From positions 1-51,130 of the forward strand of contig NZ_JAPFFT010000027.1 in assembly GCF_026241105.1 (NCBI RefSeq): 51,130 bases of DNA. The letters run 5' to 3'. The stretch is from Arthrobacter rhizophilus. Its GTDB lineage: Bacteria > Actinomycetota > Actinomycetes > Actinomycetales > Micrococcaceae. Below are positions 8,924 to 17,536 of this stretch, in pieces (position 1 is the stretch's first letter; every line of letters starts with the position of its first letter). The translations under genes were made by a program, and so were the position numbers. A model generated the notes under the pieces. That model did no database searches and was not told where the DNA came from. It worked only from the letters and a program-made list of their open reading frames with translations.

Positions 8924-10503
8924 CAGTTGGAACCTCCGGCGATGGTGGAGCTGGAACCGAGAACGGGGGCCTGCAGTGCCGGAGCACGGTCCAACAGCGG
9001 GCCACCCCACTTCTCTTCGAGCAAGGATTCAAGGACGGCACCCACGCGGTACAGGCGGGCATCCTCGCGGGCAGGAGCCAACAGCTGGATGCCTACCGGC
9101 AACCCGTCTTCGTCAGCCAGGCCGCCCGGCAGGGACAAGCCCGGGATACCGGCCATGTTCGCCGGGATGGTAGCGACGTCGTTGAGGTACATGGCGAGCG
9201 GATCGTCCAGCTTCTCCCCCAGCTTGAAGGCCGTAGTGGGAGCCGTAGGCGAAATCAGGACGTCGGCCTGGGCGAACGCGGCGTCGAAGTCACGCTGGAT
9301 GAGCGTACGGACCTTCTGGGCCGAGCCGTAGTAGGCGTCGTAGTAGCCGGCGCTCAAGGCGTAGGTGCCCAAGATGATGCGGCGCTTGACCTCATCGCCG
9401 AATCCGGCGGCCCGGGTTGCACCCATGACGCGTTCGATCGTCATGGGACCGTCCTTGGGCAGGACCCGCATACCGTAGCGCACGCCGTCGAACTTGGCCA
9501 AGTTGCTGGAGACCTCGGACGGCATGATCAGGTAGTAGGCACCCAACGCGTACTTGAAGTTGGGGCAGGAAACCTCGACGATTTCCGCGCCGGCCCCTTT
9601 GAGCAGCTCAAGGGACTCGTTGAAACGGGTCTCGACGCCGGCCTGGTAGCCCTCGCCGTGGAGTTCCTTGATGATGCCGATCTTCATCCCCGTGACATTG
9701 CCCGTCTTGGCTGCGGCAACGAGGGTGTCGAAAGGATCCGTCAGGGAGGTCGAGTCGAAGGGATCGTGCCCGCCGATGACTTCCTGCAGGAGGGCCGAGT
9801 CCAGCACCGTCCGCGAAACGGGGCCGATCTGGTCCAGCGACGACGCCATTGCGATGGCGCCGTAGCGGGAAACAGCGCCGTAGGTGGGCTTCATGCCAAC
9901 CGTGCCGGTGACGGCGCCTGGCTGGCGGATGGATCCGCCGGTGTCCGTACCAAGGGCCAACGGTGCTTCGAAAGCTGCGACGGCGGCAGCGGAGCCACCG
10001 CCCGAGCCACCGGGAATGCGGTCCAGGTCCCAGGGGTTGCGAGTGGGGCCGTACGCGGAGTGTTCCGTGGAGGAACCCATGGCGAATTCGTCCAGGTTGG
10101 TCTTACCCAGAATGGGCATCTTCGCTGCGCGCAGCTTCTTGATGACGGTGGCGTCGTAGGGACTGTGCCAGCCCTCAAGGATCTTGGAGCCGGCCGTGGT
10201 GGGCTGGCCGATCGTCACGATGAGGTCCTTGACGGCAATGGGTACGCCGGCGAGTTCGTGCAGCGCTTCAGCCTCGGCACCGCCGGCGGCGCGGATCGCG
10301 TCAACCTCGGCGGCGACGGCGAGCGCTTCTTCGGTGTTGACGTGCAAAAACGCATGGATGCCATCAGCCCCGCCGTCTACAAGGGCGATGCGGTCCAGGT
10401 AGGCCTGGGTGACCTCGACGGACGTGACCTCGCGCGCGGCCAACTTGGCGGCCAGTTGCGCTGCGGACAGGCGGATGAGTTCGGTGTTGTTCAATTCAGT
10501 CAT
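8923..10503 (-). CDS. gatA: Asp-tRNA(Asn)/Glu-tRNA(Gln) amidotransferase subunit A
   Basis: A 526-residue amidase-signature enzyme that frees ammonia from glutamine for GatB. Visible catalytic elements are the lysine in VKDLIVT, the glycine/serine stretch GGSGGGSAAAV, and the nucleophile serine in GTDTGGSIRQPGA. The usual second serine of GGSSGGS is glycine here, a tolerated variation. The ATG at 10503 lies 4 nt after the gatC stop and is preceded by GAGGA; the open frame further upstream is inside gatC. Confidence 0.97.
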   Translation of the reverse strand: MTELNNTELIRLSAAQLAAKLAAREVTSVEVTQAYLDRIALVDGGADGIHAFLHVNTEEALAVAAEVDAIRAAGGAEAEALHELAGVPIAVKDLIVTIGQPTTAGSKILEGWHSPYDATVIKKLRAAKMPILGKTNLDEFAMGSSTEHSAYGPTRNPWDLDRIPGGSGGGSAAAVAAFEAPLALGTDTGGSIRQPGAVTGTVGMKPTYGAVSRYGAIAMASSLDQIGPVSRTVLDSALLQEVIGGHDPFDSTSLTDPFDTLVAAAKTGNVTGMKIGIIKELHGEGYQAGVETRFNESLELLKGAGAEIVEVSCPNFKYALGAYYLIMPSEVSSNLAKFDGVRYGMRVLPKDGPMTIERVMGATRAAGFGDEVKRRIILGTYALSAGYYDAYYGSAQKVRTLIQRDFDAAFAQADVLISPTAPTTAFKLGEKLDDPLAMYLNDVATIPANMAGIPGLSLPGGLADEDGLPVGIQLLAPAREDARLYRVGAVLESLLEEKWGGPLLDRAPALQAPVLGSSSTIAGGSN

Positions 10504-10507
10504 TCGC

Positions 10508-10804
10508 TTAGTCCTCATCCAGGATTGCCGGAACCTTGAAGCGGCCCTCGAAGGAATCCGGAGCCCCGGACAGCGCCTGCTCAGCGGTAAACGTGTGGCC
10601 CACGACGTCCTCACGGAACACATTGTTCAACGGAATCGGGTGGGACGTAGCCGGGACATCGTCTCCGGCCGCTTCGCTGACGGACTTCACCGAATCCACG
10701 ATGACGGCAAGCTCGCCGGCCATCCTGTCCAGCTCTTCGGCACTCATTTCAATGTGAGCCAGACGCGCAAGATGCGCGACGTCGTCACGGTTGATCGCAG
10801 CCAT
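10508..10804 (-). CDS. gatC: Asp-tRNA(Asn)/Glu-tRNA(Gln) amidotransferase subunit C
   Basis: A 98-residue small subunit that wraps GatA and GatB together. It begins MAAINRDDVAHLARLAHIEMS, with the family's RLA and L..E...I pattern. It is the first gene of a tight gatC-gatA-gatB operon. The ATG at 10804 follows GGGGAG. A -10-like TAGACT lies 38 nt upstream. Confidence 0.96.
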   Translation of the reverse strand: MAAINRDDVAHLARLAHIEMSAEELDRMAGELAVIVDSVKSVSEAAGDDVPATSHPIPLNNVFREDVVGHTFTAEQALSGAPDSFEGRFKVPAILDED

Positions 10805-10841
10805 GGATCTCCCCTGCAAAGTTCAAATGGTTTTCCGGACT

Positions 10842-10868
10842 AGTCTACGTGGGTTGGACGACGAACAA
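10842..10868 (-). promoter_or_regulatory. Possible gatCAB promoter
   Basis: Read leftward, TAGACT at 10842-10847 is a good -10 element. TTGTTC at 10863-10868 is a possible -35, but the spacing is only 15 nt. The -35 overlaps the outer edge of the palindrome at 10866-10928. Confidence 0.35.
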
Positions 10869-10928
10869 CGCGGGGTCACTTATGGCCCATCCGGAGGTCC
10901 GGAATAGGCCGTAAGTGACCCCGCGTTG
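10866..10928. repeat. Long palindrome with different core (second type)
   Basis: Arms of 22 nt (10866-10887 and 10907-10928, core GGGGTCACTTATGGCC) match at 21 of 22 positions. The 19-nt loop holds TCCGGAGGTCCGGA, itself a small palindrome. It sits between gatC and the truncated response regulator, and the regulator frame opens inside its right arm. Confidence 0.85.
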
Positions 10929-11393
10929 CTGATTGGTTTGGATGCCATGATGCTCACCGCGGCTTCCGACGCCGTGTCCATCAGGACAGCCCTGCGCCGC
11001 GGGGCCCTGGCGTATCTGTTGAAACCCTTCACTGCCGAATCACTGTCGCAGCAACTGCGTTCCTATCCCCGATACCGGCGGATCCTCGGCCAGCAGCATG
11101 CTCTGGACCAGGAGACCATCGAACGGGCCAAGCGGGCACTCATCGCCGGCGACGTGGCGCCGTCGGGAAAGCCGCGCTCAGCGACGGAAGCGTCCGTGCT
11201 GGAGTCCTTGTCGCCGGGGGAACAATACTCCGCGGTAGAGGTTGCGGAACGGGTGGGAGTCTCACGCGCCACGGCGCAACGGTACCTGTCCGCGCTGGCC
11301 GACGACGGCGCCGTCGAAATCCAGCTGCGTTACGGCACCACCGGCCGCCCGGAACACCGCTACGGCGTCCCCGCGCGAACCTCACCCAAGTAG
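10926..11393 (+). pseudogene. Decapitated CitB/DcuR-type response regulator
   Basis: The frame encodes only the last strand and helix of a receiver domain (AMMLTAASDAVSIRTALRRGALAYLLKPF, with the conserved KPF lysine) followed by the DNA-binding half typical of CitB/DcuR/DctR regulators (YSAVEVAERVGVSRATAQRYLSAL, ending GRPEHRYGV). The first roughly 75-80 residues, including the phosphorylatable aspartate, are absent. Homology begins next to the right arm of the palindrome at 10866-10928. There is no ribosome binding site and only a TTG start. No histidine kinase is nearby. It is most likely a remnant. Confidence 0.8.
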
Positions 11394-11399
11394 GCCCCA

Positions 11400-11465
11400 C
11401 CCAACTGACTCGCATTAGATGCCGTTATGAGGCGTCAAAACGACATCTAATGCGAGTCAGTTGGG
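11400..11465. repeat. Dispersed palindrome, copy B
   Basis: Arms of 27 nt (11400-11426 and 11439-11465; left begins CCCAACTGACTCGCATTAG) match at 26 of 27 positions around a 12-nt loop, ATGAGGCGTCAA. Read on the other strand the loop is TTGACGCCTCAT, close to copy A. It lies between the response-regulator remnant and the RidA gene, whose stops converge on it. Confidence 0.9.
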
Positions 11466-11469
11466 ATGG

Positions 11470-11850
11470 CTAGGCACTCTTCTGGGCTACCAGTTCGATT
11501 TCGACCAGCATCTCCGGGTCGAGGAACGGCAGGACATGGACCAGGGAGAGTGTGGGCCGGATCTCGCCGAAGACCTCGCCGTGCGCGCGGCCTGCTTCTT
11601 CCCACTTGGTGATGTCCGTCAGGTACAGCTTGGACTGTACGACGTCCGCGTAGGAGAACCCAGCGTCGGCCAGGACCGCACCCAGCTTTTCGAGGATGTA
11701 TTTGGTCTGCGAGTAGAAATCATCGCCCACGATGCCATCAGGCCCGGACGCGGCTGTGGCCGAAATGAAGAGGGTGTTGTCCACCTGGACCGCACGTGAG
11801 TATCCAAGGGTCTGTTCCCAGACCGAACCCGTGCCGAATGTCTTGCGCAT
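11470..11850 (-). CDS. RidA family protein
   Basis: A 126-residue Rid/YjgF protein. RidA enzymes hydrolyse reactive enamine/imine intermediates released by PLP enzymes. The arginine that binds the substrate carboxylate is present (EIRPTLSLVHV), as is the later acidic motif (MLVEIELVA). The ATG at 11850 follows GAGAAAGG. It appears monocistronic. The exact substrate group is not readable. Confidence 0.85.
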   Translation of the reverse strand: MRKTFGTGSVWEQTLGYSRAVQVDNTLFISATAASGPDGIVGDDFYSQTKYILEKLGAVLADAGFSYADVVQSKLYLTDITKWEEAGRAHGEVFGEIRPTLSLVHVLPFLDPEMLVEIELVAQKSA

Positions 11851-11915
11851 GCCGCGCCTTTCTCAGTTTCCGCACCCGTCGGGTTGCAGGAGTGTTCGGG
11901 GTTTACGAGGAAACT

Positions 11916-12428
11916 TTATGGCCGGCGGACATCTTGCCGGTAAACGAACAGCTTTATGTCGGTCCCGGGCACGAACCAATCGCGTTCGGGCTCGCGCTCG
12001 AAACCGGTTTTGGCGTAGAGCGCGTTGGCGCTTTCCCACGTGGCGCCCGTGGTGAGGGAAACGGCTTTGATGCCTTCCATGGACCGTGCCTGATCAACAA
12101 CTGCTTGGACAAGTGCCCGTCCCGCTCCGGAGCGCTGCACTTCGGGGTCAACCACCAAAGTGCGCATTTCGAGTTCGTCCGGGAACCCGATGTCCGAAAA
12201 GTCGCCGCCTGCCTTTGCCGAGGTGACAGAGCCGATAACGTGGCCGTCGCGCTCGGCGACGAAAACATCCGCGTGCCGGGCACGGCCTGCCACATCGCGG
12301 AGCTTCTGCAGATACGGGTGGTCCGGGCTGCCGTAGTAGCCGGCTGTCACGTAGGAGGCCATCGTGATGCGGGCTACGGCGTCGTAGTCTTCTGGCAGGG
12401 CGGGACGGACGGTAATCTGCGAATGCAC
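11916..12428 (-). CDS. GNAT family N-acetyltransferase
   Basis: A 170-residue acyl-CoA-dependent acetyltransferase of unknown substrate. The core is visible: FVAERDGHVIGSV (strand 3), LVVDPEVQRSGAGRALVQAV (acetyl-CoA pyrophosphate loop) and SANALYAKTGFERE. The frame is open upstream, but the GTG at 12428 has TACCAT exactly 6 nt before it and no Shine-Dalgarno, the same leaderless layout as several other genes here, so this start was chosen. A 32-bp repeat array lies upstream. Confidence 0.82.
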   Translation of the reverse strand: MHSQITVRPALPEDYDAVARITMASYVTAGYYGSPDHPYLQKLRDVAGRARHADVFVAERDGHVIGSVTSAKAGGDFSDIGFPDELEMRTLVVDPEVQRSGAGRALVQAVVDQARSMEGIKAVSLTTGATWESANALYAKTGFEREPERDWFVPGTDIKLFVYRQDVRRP

Positions 12429-12534
12429 TGATCCATGGTAGTCGCGTCCGAGGTGCCACGGGTGCCAAAGCGGCGTTTCCGTGACGGAACTATCACCCCG
12501 CTGGTTTCGATTTCGGTTGCGGCGCCCTGCCCCC

Positions 12535-12715
12535 GACGCTCCTGCAGATATGCACCCCCAACCCCCCCGACGCTCTCTCAGATACATGTGAAGGAGCGTT
12601 CGGGGAATACCCCACATAAGTGAAGGAGCGTTCGGGGAATACCCAGCAAAAGTGAAGGAGCGTTCGGGGAATACCCCACATAAGTCAGCGAGCGTCGAGG
12701 GAAAGCTCGCCGGGA
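12535..12715. repeat. 32-bp-period repeat array with an inverted head
   Basis: Three full units begin GTGAAGGAGCGTTCGGGGAA at 12588, 12620 and 12652, exactly 32 nt apart. A degenerate fourth (GTCAGCGAGCGTCG) begins at 12684, again 32 nt on. To the left are two units on the opposite strand, GACGCTCTCTCA at 12569-12580 and GACGCTCCTGCA at 12535-12546, 34 nt apart. The inner inverted pair could form a hairpin. The array fills most of the gene-free stretch 12429-12722. Related units are at 29067-29110 and 29831-29905. Confidence 0.88.
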
Positions 12716-12722
12716 CTCGGGG

Positions 12723-13550
12723 CTAGAGCGGGAACTTGCCCGAGAGTTCCAAGGTCCCCGCGCAAGTCCAGGCTTCCAAGCGGTCGGCGTCCGTGGGTCC
12801 GCCGTCCAGCGGGCTGGTCAACCGGGGGCGGCGGACCCAGCAACCGGCTTCCTCGGCAATCAGGGCGCCGGCTGCGTAGTCGTGCTCGTTGAGCCCGCGT
12901 TCTCCGAAGGCGTCGTGGGTTCCATCGGCCACGAGGCAGAGATCCAGCGCGGCGGAGCCCAGCCGGCGGAGATCGGCGAAACCTTCCATGAGGGTCCCGA
13001 GTCCGGCGAACTGCTCAGCCCTCGTGACGGGATCGTAGCTGAACCCGGAGGCCACAATCAGCCCGGTCCGTCCCAGTAACGGCCCGCTCAGCGGGGTGCG
13101 TTGGCCGCGTTCCTCGAGCCACGATCCGTGGCCGCGTGCGGCCGAGTAAATGCGTCCCAGTGCCGGGGCGTTGACTACCCCGGCCAGCCAAACGCCGTCG
13201 GCATCCGCGACGGCCACGGACGTGGCGTAGTAGACGATGTTCCGGATGAAGTTGGTGGTGCCGTCCAGGGGGTCGATTGACCATCGGTAGCCACTGGGCT
13301 GCTCGGGCCGGGTGGTGCCGTGCTCTTCGCCCGTGATGGCGTCGCGCGGGCGGGCTGCGGTTATGGCGTCCCGCACTGCGTTCTCTGCTGCGACGTCGAA
13401 GGCGGTCACCCAGTCGCCGGCGTCCCCCTTGTTGACGACGCCGAGACTCCCCGCCGAGTTGCCGCCGGCCGGCCGGCCGGCAAGAACGTTTGCACCGGCC
13501 TCAGCTGCTGCGCGGGCTACGGCGAGAAGCTCCAAAACGTCGGCTGTCAT
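12723..13550 (-). CDS. Inositol monophosphatase family protein
   Basis: A 275-residue Mg-dependent phosphomonoesterase. Metal-site motifs are GEEHG near residue 75, IDPLDGTTNF near residue 92 and NEHDYAAGALIAEEAG near residue 220. Members act on inositol phosphate, histidinol phosphate, fructose bisphosphate or PAP; the third motif has EHD rather than WD, and the substrate is unclear. The ATG overlaps the ligA stop (ATGA), so it is co-translated with ligA, an unusual partner. Confidence 0.88.
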   Translation of the reverse strand: MTADVLELLAVARAAAEAGANVLAGRPAGGNSAGSLGVVNKGDAGDWVTAFDVAAENAVRDAITAARPRDAITGEEHGTTRPEQPSGYRWSIDPLDGTTNFIRNIVYYATSVAVADADGVWLAGVVNAPALGRIYSAARGHGSWLEERGQRTPLSGPLLGRTGLIVASGFSYDPVTRAEQFAGLGTLMEGFADLRRLGSAALDLCLVADGTHDAFGERGLNEHDYAAGALIAEEAGCWVRRPRLTSPLDGGPTDADRLEAWTCAGTLELSGKFPL

Positions 13551-15835
13551 TCGGAAGCTTCCGTGTCCGACGCGGACGCCATTTCGGCTACGGCGGCATT
13601 TTCCATCGCGGCAAGGGCTGAATCTTCTGCGTCTTCATCATCGGTCTCCCCGCCGCCGGCAGGTTCCAGCACGCCGTCGAGCAATGCCCTGAAGCCGTCC
13701 TCGTCCAGTACACGGATGCCGAGCTGTTCGGCCTTGTCCAGCTTGGAGCCGGCGTTCTCCCCGGCAACCACGTAGCTTGTGTTCTTGGATACCGAACCGG
13801 CGGCCTTGCCGCCCCTGATGATGATGGCTTCCTTGGCTTCGTCGCGGCTCAGAGTGGGCAGCGATCCCGTCACGACGATGGTGAGGCCTTCCAGGTTCCG
13901 CTGGATGCCGGCGTCGCGTTCGTCAACCATGCGAACCCCGGCGGCTGCCCAGCTGTCAACGATTTCCTGGTGCCAGTCCACGGCAAACCATTCCTTGAGT
14001 GCAGCGGCGATGGTGGGGCCGACACCGTCAACGTTGGCCAGCTCTTCTTCTGACGCCGCCCGGATGGCTTCCATGCTCCCAAAGGCCGTAGCCAGCGCCC
14101 GCGAAGCCGTGGGACCCACGTGCCGGATGGACAGGGCAACCAGGACGCGCCAGAGGGGTTGGGTCTTGGCTTTCTCGAGTTCCTTGAACAGCTTGTCCGT
14201 AGTGGCCGTGGGTTTTGAGGGGGTCTTCGCGGTGGCCTTGGAGTAGAAATACGGCACCAATTCGAAGGTTCCCGTGCCCACGCCCTTGGAGCGCTTCTCA
14301 CGGTGGATGCGTACCTCGGCGAGGTCCTCCGCCTTGAGGCTGAACAAGGCCGCCTCGCTAAGGAGGGGCGGGGTTTCCGGCTCCGCGGGCTGAGTGAGCG
14401 CGATGGCTGCTTCCCACCCCAAGGCCTCGATGTCGAAGGCGCCGCGGCTCGCCACGTGGAAGACACGCTCGCGCAGCTGGGACGGGCACGACTTGGCGTT
14501 GGGGCAGCGGATGTCCACGTCGCCTTCTTTGGACGGAGCCAAGGGCGTGTGGCAGGACGGGCATTCGGTCGGCATCACGAACTCGCGCACGGGAGGATCC
14601 TGCTGATCGCGCAGCGCAAGGACCGGACCGACAATCTCAGGAATAACATCGCCGGCCTTGCGAAGCACCACGATGTCGCCGATCATGACTCCCTTGGCCT
14701 TGACCACATCCTGGTTGTGCAGGGTGGCCATCTCGACTGTGGAGCCGGCAACCTTGACCGGTACCATCACCCCGTAGGGCGTCACGCGGCCAGTGCGGCC
14801 AACGTTGACCTGGATGTCCAGCAGCTTGGTGTGGACTTCCTCCGGCGGATATTTGTAGGCCACGGCCCAGCGAGGCACGCGGGAGGTGTAGCCGAGGGCA
14901 CGCTGCGTGGCGAAGTCGTCGATCTTGACCACGATGCCGTCGATCTCGTGCAGGAGGTCGTGACGATGTTCACCGAAGTGCTTGATGAAGTCCAAGACCT
15001 CCTCGAGGGAGTCCAGGACCTTCAGGTACGGGCTGACCGGCAGGCCCCACTTCTCCAGCAGCTTGTACGTTTCGGACTGGCTGGTGGAGTCGAGGCCTTC
15101 GCGCGCGCCGATGCCGTGGACGAACATCCGCAACGGACGCTTGGCTGTTTCCGCGGGGTCCTTCTGCCGCAACGAACCGGCCGCGGCATTGCGGGGGTTG
15201 GCCAGCGGCGCCTTTCCGGCCTCGATCAGGGCCGCGTTGAACTCCGCGAAAGCCTTGGACGGAATAAAGACTTCACCGCGGATTTCCACCTCGGAGGGAT
15301 ATCCGCTGCCGCTGAGCTGGCGCGGGATCTCCTTGATGGTCAGCACGTTGTGGGTGATGTCCTCGCCGGCGGTGCCGTCTCCGCGGGTGGCGGCACGAAC
15401 CAGTTTGCCGTCGCGGTAGAGCAGGTTCACTGCCAGGCCGTCGATCTTCAGCTCGGTCAGCCACGCAATGCGGGAAGCCGTTGTGCCCAGCTTCTCGACC
15501 GACGCCTCGGCCTTGCGGACCCACGCTTCGAGCTCGTCCAGCGAGAAGACATCCTCCAGGCTGTACATCCTCTGGAGGTGCTCGACGGCGGCGAACGCGG
15601 CCGACACTTCGCCGCCCACTTCCTGCGTGGGGGAATCGTTTGAGACGAGCTCGGGGTGCAGTGCCTCGAGTTCCTCAAGGCGGCGGTACAGGGAGTCGAA
15701 CTCGGCATCCGAGACCGACGGCGCGTCTTCCTGGTAATACGCGTAGCGGTACTTGCGGACGAGATCTGCCAGGTTTTCGTACTCTTCCCGCACGGATTCG
15801 GCCGGAACTGCGGTTTCGCTCTCTGCTGTGCTCAC
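13547..15835 (-). CDS. ligA: NAD-dependent DNA ligase
   Basis: A 762-residue replicative ligase that seals nicks using NAD. In order: domain Ia (YYQEDAPSVSDAEFDSLYRRL) for NAD, the adenylated lysine in ELKIDG (about Lys130), OB fold, a four-cysteine zinc finger (CPSC...CPNAKSC), helix-hairpin-helix repeats (LANVDGVGPTIAAAL) and a C-terminal BRCT domain (LEGLTIVVTGSLPTLSRDEAKE). Start choice is uncertain: GTG at 15835 gives the usual N-terminus, while a TTG at 15853 is also in frame. A tail of about 30 acidic residues follows BRCT. Confidence 0.96.
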   Translation of the reverse strand: MSTAESETAVPAESVREEYENLADLVRKYRYAYYQEDAPSVSDAEFDSLYRRLEELEALHPELVSNDSPTQEVGGEVSAAFAAVEHLQRMYSLEDVFSLDELEAWVRKAEASVEKLGTTASRIAWLTELKIDGLAVNLLYRDGKLVRAATRGDGTAGEDITHNVLTIKEIPRQLSGSGYPSEVEIRGEVFIPSKAFAEFNAALIEAGKAPLANPRNAAAGSLRQKDPAETAKRPLRMFVHGIGAREGLDSTSQSETYKLLEKWGLPVSPYLKVLDSLEEVLDFIKHFGEHRHDLLHEIDGIVVKIDDFATQRALGYTSRVPRWAVAYKYPPEEVHTKLLDIQVNVGRTGRVTPYGVMVPVKVAGSTVEMATLHNQDVVKAKGVMIGDIVVLRKAGDVIPEIVGPVLALRDQQDPPVREFVMPTECPSCHTPLAPSKEGDVDIRCPNAKSCPSQLRERVFHVASRGAFDIEALGWEAAIALTQPAEPETPPLLSEAALFSLKAEDLAEVRIHREKRSKGVGTGTFELVPYFYSKATAKTPSKPTATTDKLFKELEKAKTQPLWRVLVALSIRHVGPTASRALATAFGSMEAIRAASEEELANVDGVGPTIAAALKEWFAVDWHQEIVDSWAAAGVRMVDERDAGIQRNLEGLTIVVTGSLPTLSRDEAKEAIIIRGGKAAGSVSKNTSYVVAGENAGSKLDKAEQLGIRVLDEDGFRALLDGVLEPAGGGETDDEDAEDSALAAMENAAVAEMASASDTEASE

Positions 15836-15905
15836 GTACCTATCTTGCCGCAAAGCCTCGACAAAATAGGGCCCCCGGACGGGAAGCAGGGATCACAAGC
15901 AGGAA

Positions 15906-16532
15906 TCAATGTGTGGAGAACCGGTTCCGGCTCCACAGAGCGAATGCTATGCCGCCTGCCGCCACCAAAACCACGCCGCCCATGATGGCAATGACGCCGA
16001 ACATGTCCGAACCCGGCCCCTTGTCGCCACTGACCGCAGCTGCCTGGGTGGCCTTGAGTCCCTCCTGGATAGGAGTATCCCAATTGGACGACGCCGACGG
16101 CGAGGCGCTGCTCGTCGTCGGGCTTGCAGATGTGGTCGCCGGGCTGGCAGCCGTTGGAGCCTCCGTCGGCGCGACGCCGGGTTCCGGTTCGACGGTCACC
16201 TGCGTCATGGGAGCCGGCGCGGGTGCGGGTTCGGCGGGTGCGGGTACCACCGGAGCGGGCGGCGCCGGCGCAGGTTGAACGGGGGCAGGCGTTTCCGACT
16301 TGGCAGGCGCGGGCTTGGGCTCAATGAGTATCGGTGCAGGGCCGGGAGTCGCGGTCGGTGACTGCGAAGCTTGTCCCTGGCCGGGAGCCACGGCGGTCTC
16401 GGCGTGGGCCGAAAGCAATGGGAAAGCGCACATCACCATAGCCATGGCAATGCCCGCGAGGACAACGGAAAACGGGCGTCGCACAGCGGCACGGGTCGCG
16501 CCGCCAGAGTGCGCGGAGGAGCGTTGGGTCAT
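15906..16532 (-). CDS. Secreted, C-terminally membrane-anchored Pro/Ala-rich protein
   Basis: A 208-residue protein of unknown function. A signal peptide (FSVVLAGIAMAMVMCAFPLLSAHAE) is followed by about 115 residues rich in Pro, Ala, Thr and Glu (for example PAPAPPAPVVPAPAEPAPAPAP) and a C-terminal membrane helix (MFGVIAIMGGVVLVAAGGIAFALWSRNRF). No sortase motif is seen. The ATG at 16532 follows AGAGG. It looks like a cell-wall-spanning tether. Low complexity makes family assignment unsafe. Confidence 0.72.
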   Translation of the reverse strand: MTQRSSAHSGGATRAAVRRPFSVVLAGIAMAMVMCAFPLLSAHAETAVAPGQGQASQSPTATPGPAPILIEPKPAPAKSETPAPVQPAPAPPAPVVPAPAEPAPAPAPMTQVTVEPEPGVAPTEAPTAASPATTSASPTTSSASPSASSNWDTPIQEGLKATQAAAVSGDKGPGSDMFGVIAIMGGVVLVAAGGIAFALWSRNRFSTH

Positions 16533-16674
16533 GTTTACCTCTGCAGGACGGCGCAGGCCGCCCGGAGTTGGGGTGGTATTGACGGGAATCTTCCTACAAA
16601 GTCCGGGCGTGTCGCAAATTCCGCCCCCAAAAGCGTTGCCCGCATGAGCGATTACCTGCACCTCCGGCGTCGTT

Positions 16675-17433
16675 CTACGTGATCCTGGCGTCCACCACGA
16701 TCGCGGTGACGTTGTCCCGTCCGCCGCTGCGCAACGCCTCCTGGATGAGGGCATCCACCGCCTCCTGCGGCTTCTCCACGGTGCTCAGGATCCGGAACAT
16801 ATGGTCGTCGCCTAGCTCCCCGGTGAGTCCGTCCGAGCAGATCAGTATCCGGTCCCCTTCCTGGACGGGCAGCAACCAAAAGTCCGCTTCGTTTTCGCCG
16901 CCGGTGCCGAGGGCCCGGGTCACCACATGGCGGCGCGGATGCACAGTGGCCTCTTCACGCGTGATGCTGCCTGCGTCGACGAGTTCCTGGACTTCCGAAT
17001 GGTCCACGCTGATCTGCCTGAAATCACCTCGGCTCAGGCGATACGTCCGCGAGTCGCCGATGTTCATGACTAGCCAATAAAGGACGCCCATTTGCTCTGC
17101 GACGACGACTCCGGACAGCGTGGTTCCGGCCCGCCCACCCGTGGCATTCCGGATCTGGGAGTCGGCGGCGAGGATACATTCTTGCAGGGCGACGGCCGTC
17201 GCTGATCGGACGCCCGCCGCCAATTGCGGCATGCTGCCAAGAGTACGCACGCACAATGCGCTGGCAATCTCGCCTGCCTCATGCCCGCCCATGCCGTCAG
17301 CCACCGCGAAGACCGGATCAACCGCAATGAGCGAATCTTCGTTGAGTTCCCGACTGAGTCCACGGTCCGTCCCGTAGCCATAGCTCAGTGTGAATCCTGG
17401 CTCAGGGGCGGTCGCTGCGGACTGTGAATTCAT
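16675..17433 (-). CDS. PP2C-type serine/threonine protein phosphatase
   Basis: A 252-residue metal-dependent phosphatase of the PstP/Stp type. Metal motifs in order are RELNEDS, VADGMGGHEAGE, NIGDSRTYRL, ICSDGLTGEL and GGRDNVTAIVV, a complete set. It lacks the membrane tail of PstP, so it is probably cytosolic. The ATG at 17433 follows GAGGA. No kinase gene is adjacent; it lies downstream of the adenylate cyclase with a 103-nt gap. Confidence 0.93.
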   Translation of the reverse strand: MNSQSAATAPEPGFTLSYGYGTDRGLSRELNEDSLIAVDPVFAVADGMGGHEAGEIASALCVRTLGSMPQLAAGVRSATAVALQECILAADSQIRNATGGRAGTTLSGVVVAEQMGVLYWLVMNIGDSRTYRLSRGDFRQISVDHSEVQELVDAGSITREEATVHPRRHVVTRALGTGGENEADFWLLPVQEGDRILICSDGLTGELGDDHMFRILSTVEKPQEAVDALIQEALRSGGRDNVTAIVVDARIT

Positions 17434-17536
17434 TCTTGTCCTCGGTGGAAGGCACGGCTAGCAAAGTGGGCTCTAGGGTGGCGGAGACGACTATGCCACG
17501 ATCCGAGAGTTAACTCCAAGGACGGTATCCGCAGGA

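Noticed and set aside
12588..12715. 32-bp repeats as a CRISPR array
   Set aside because: Unit and spacing together are only 32 nt, the whole unit (not just a repeat) is conserved, units occur in both orientations, and no cas gene is near.
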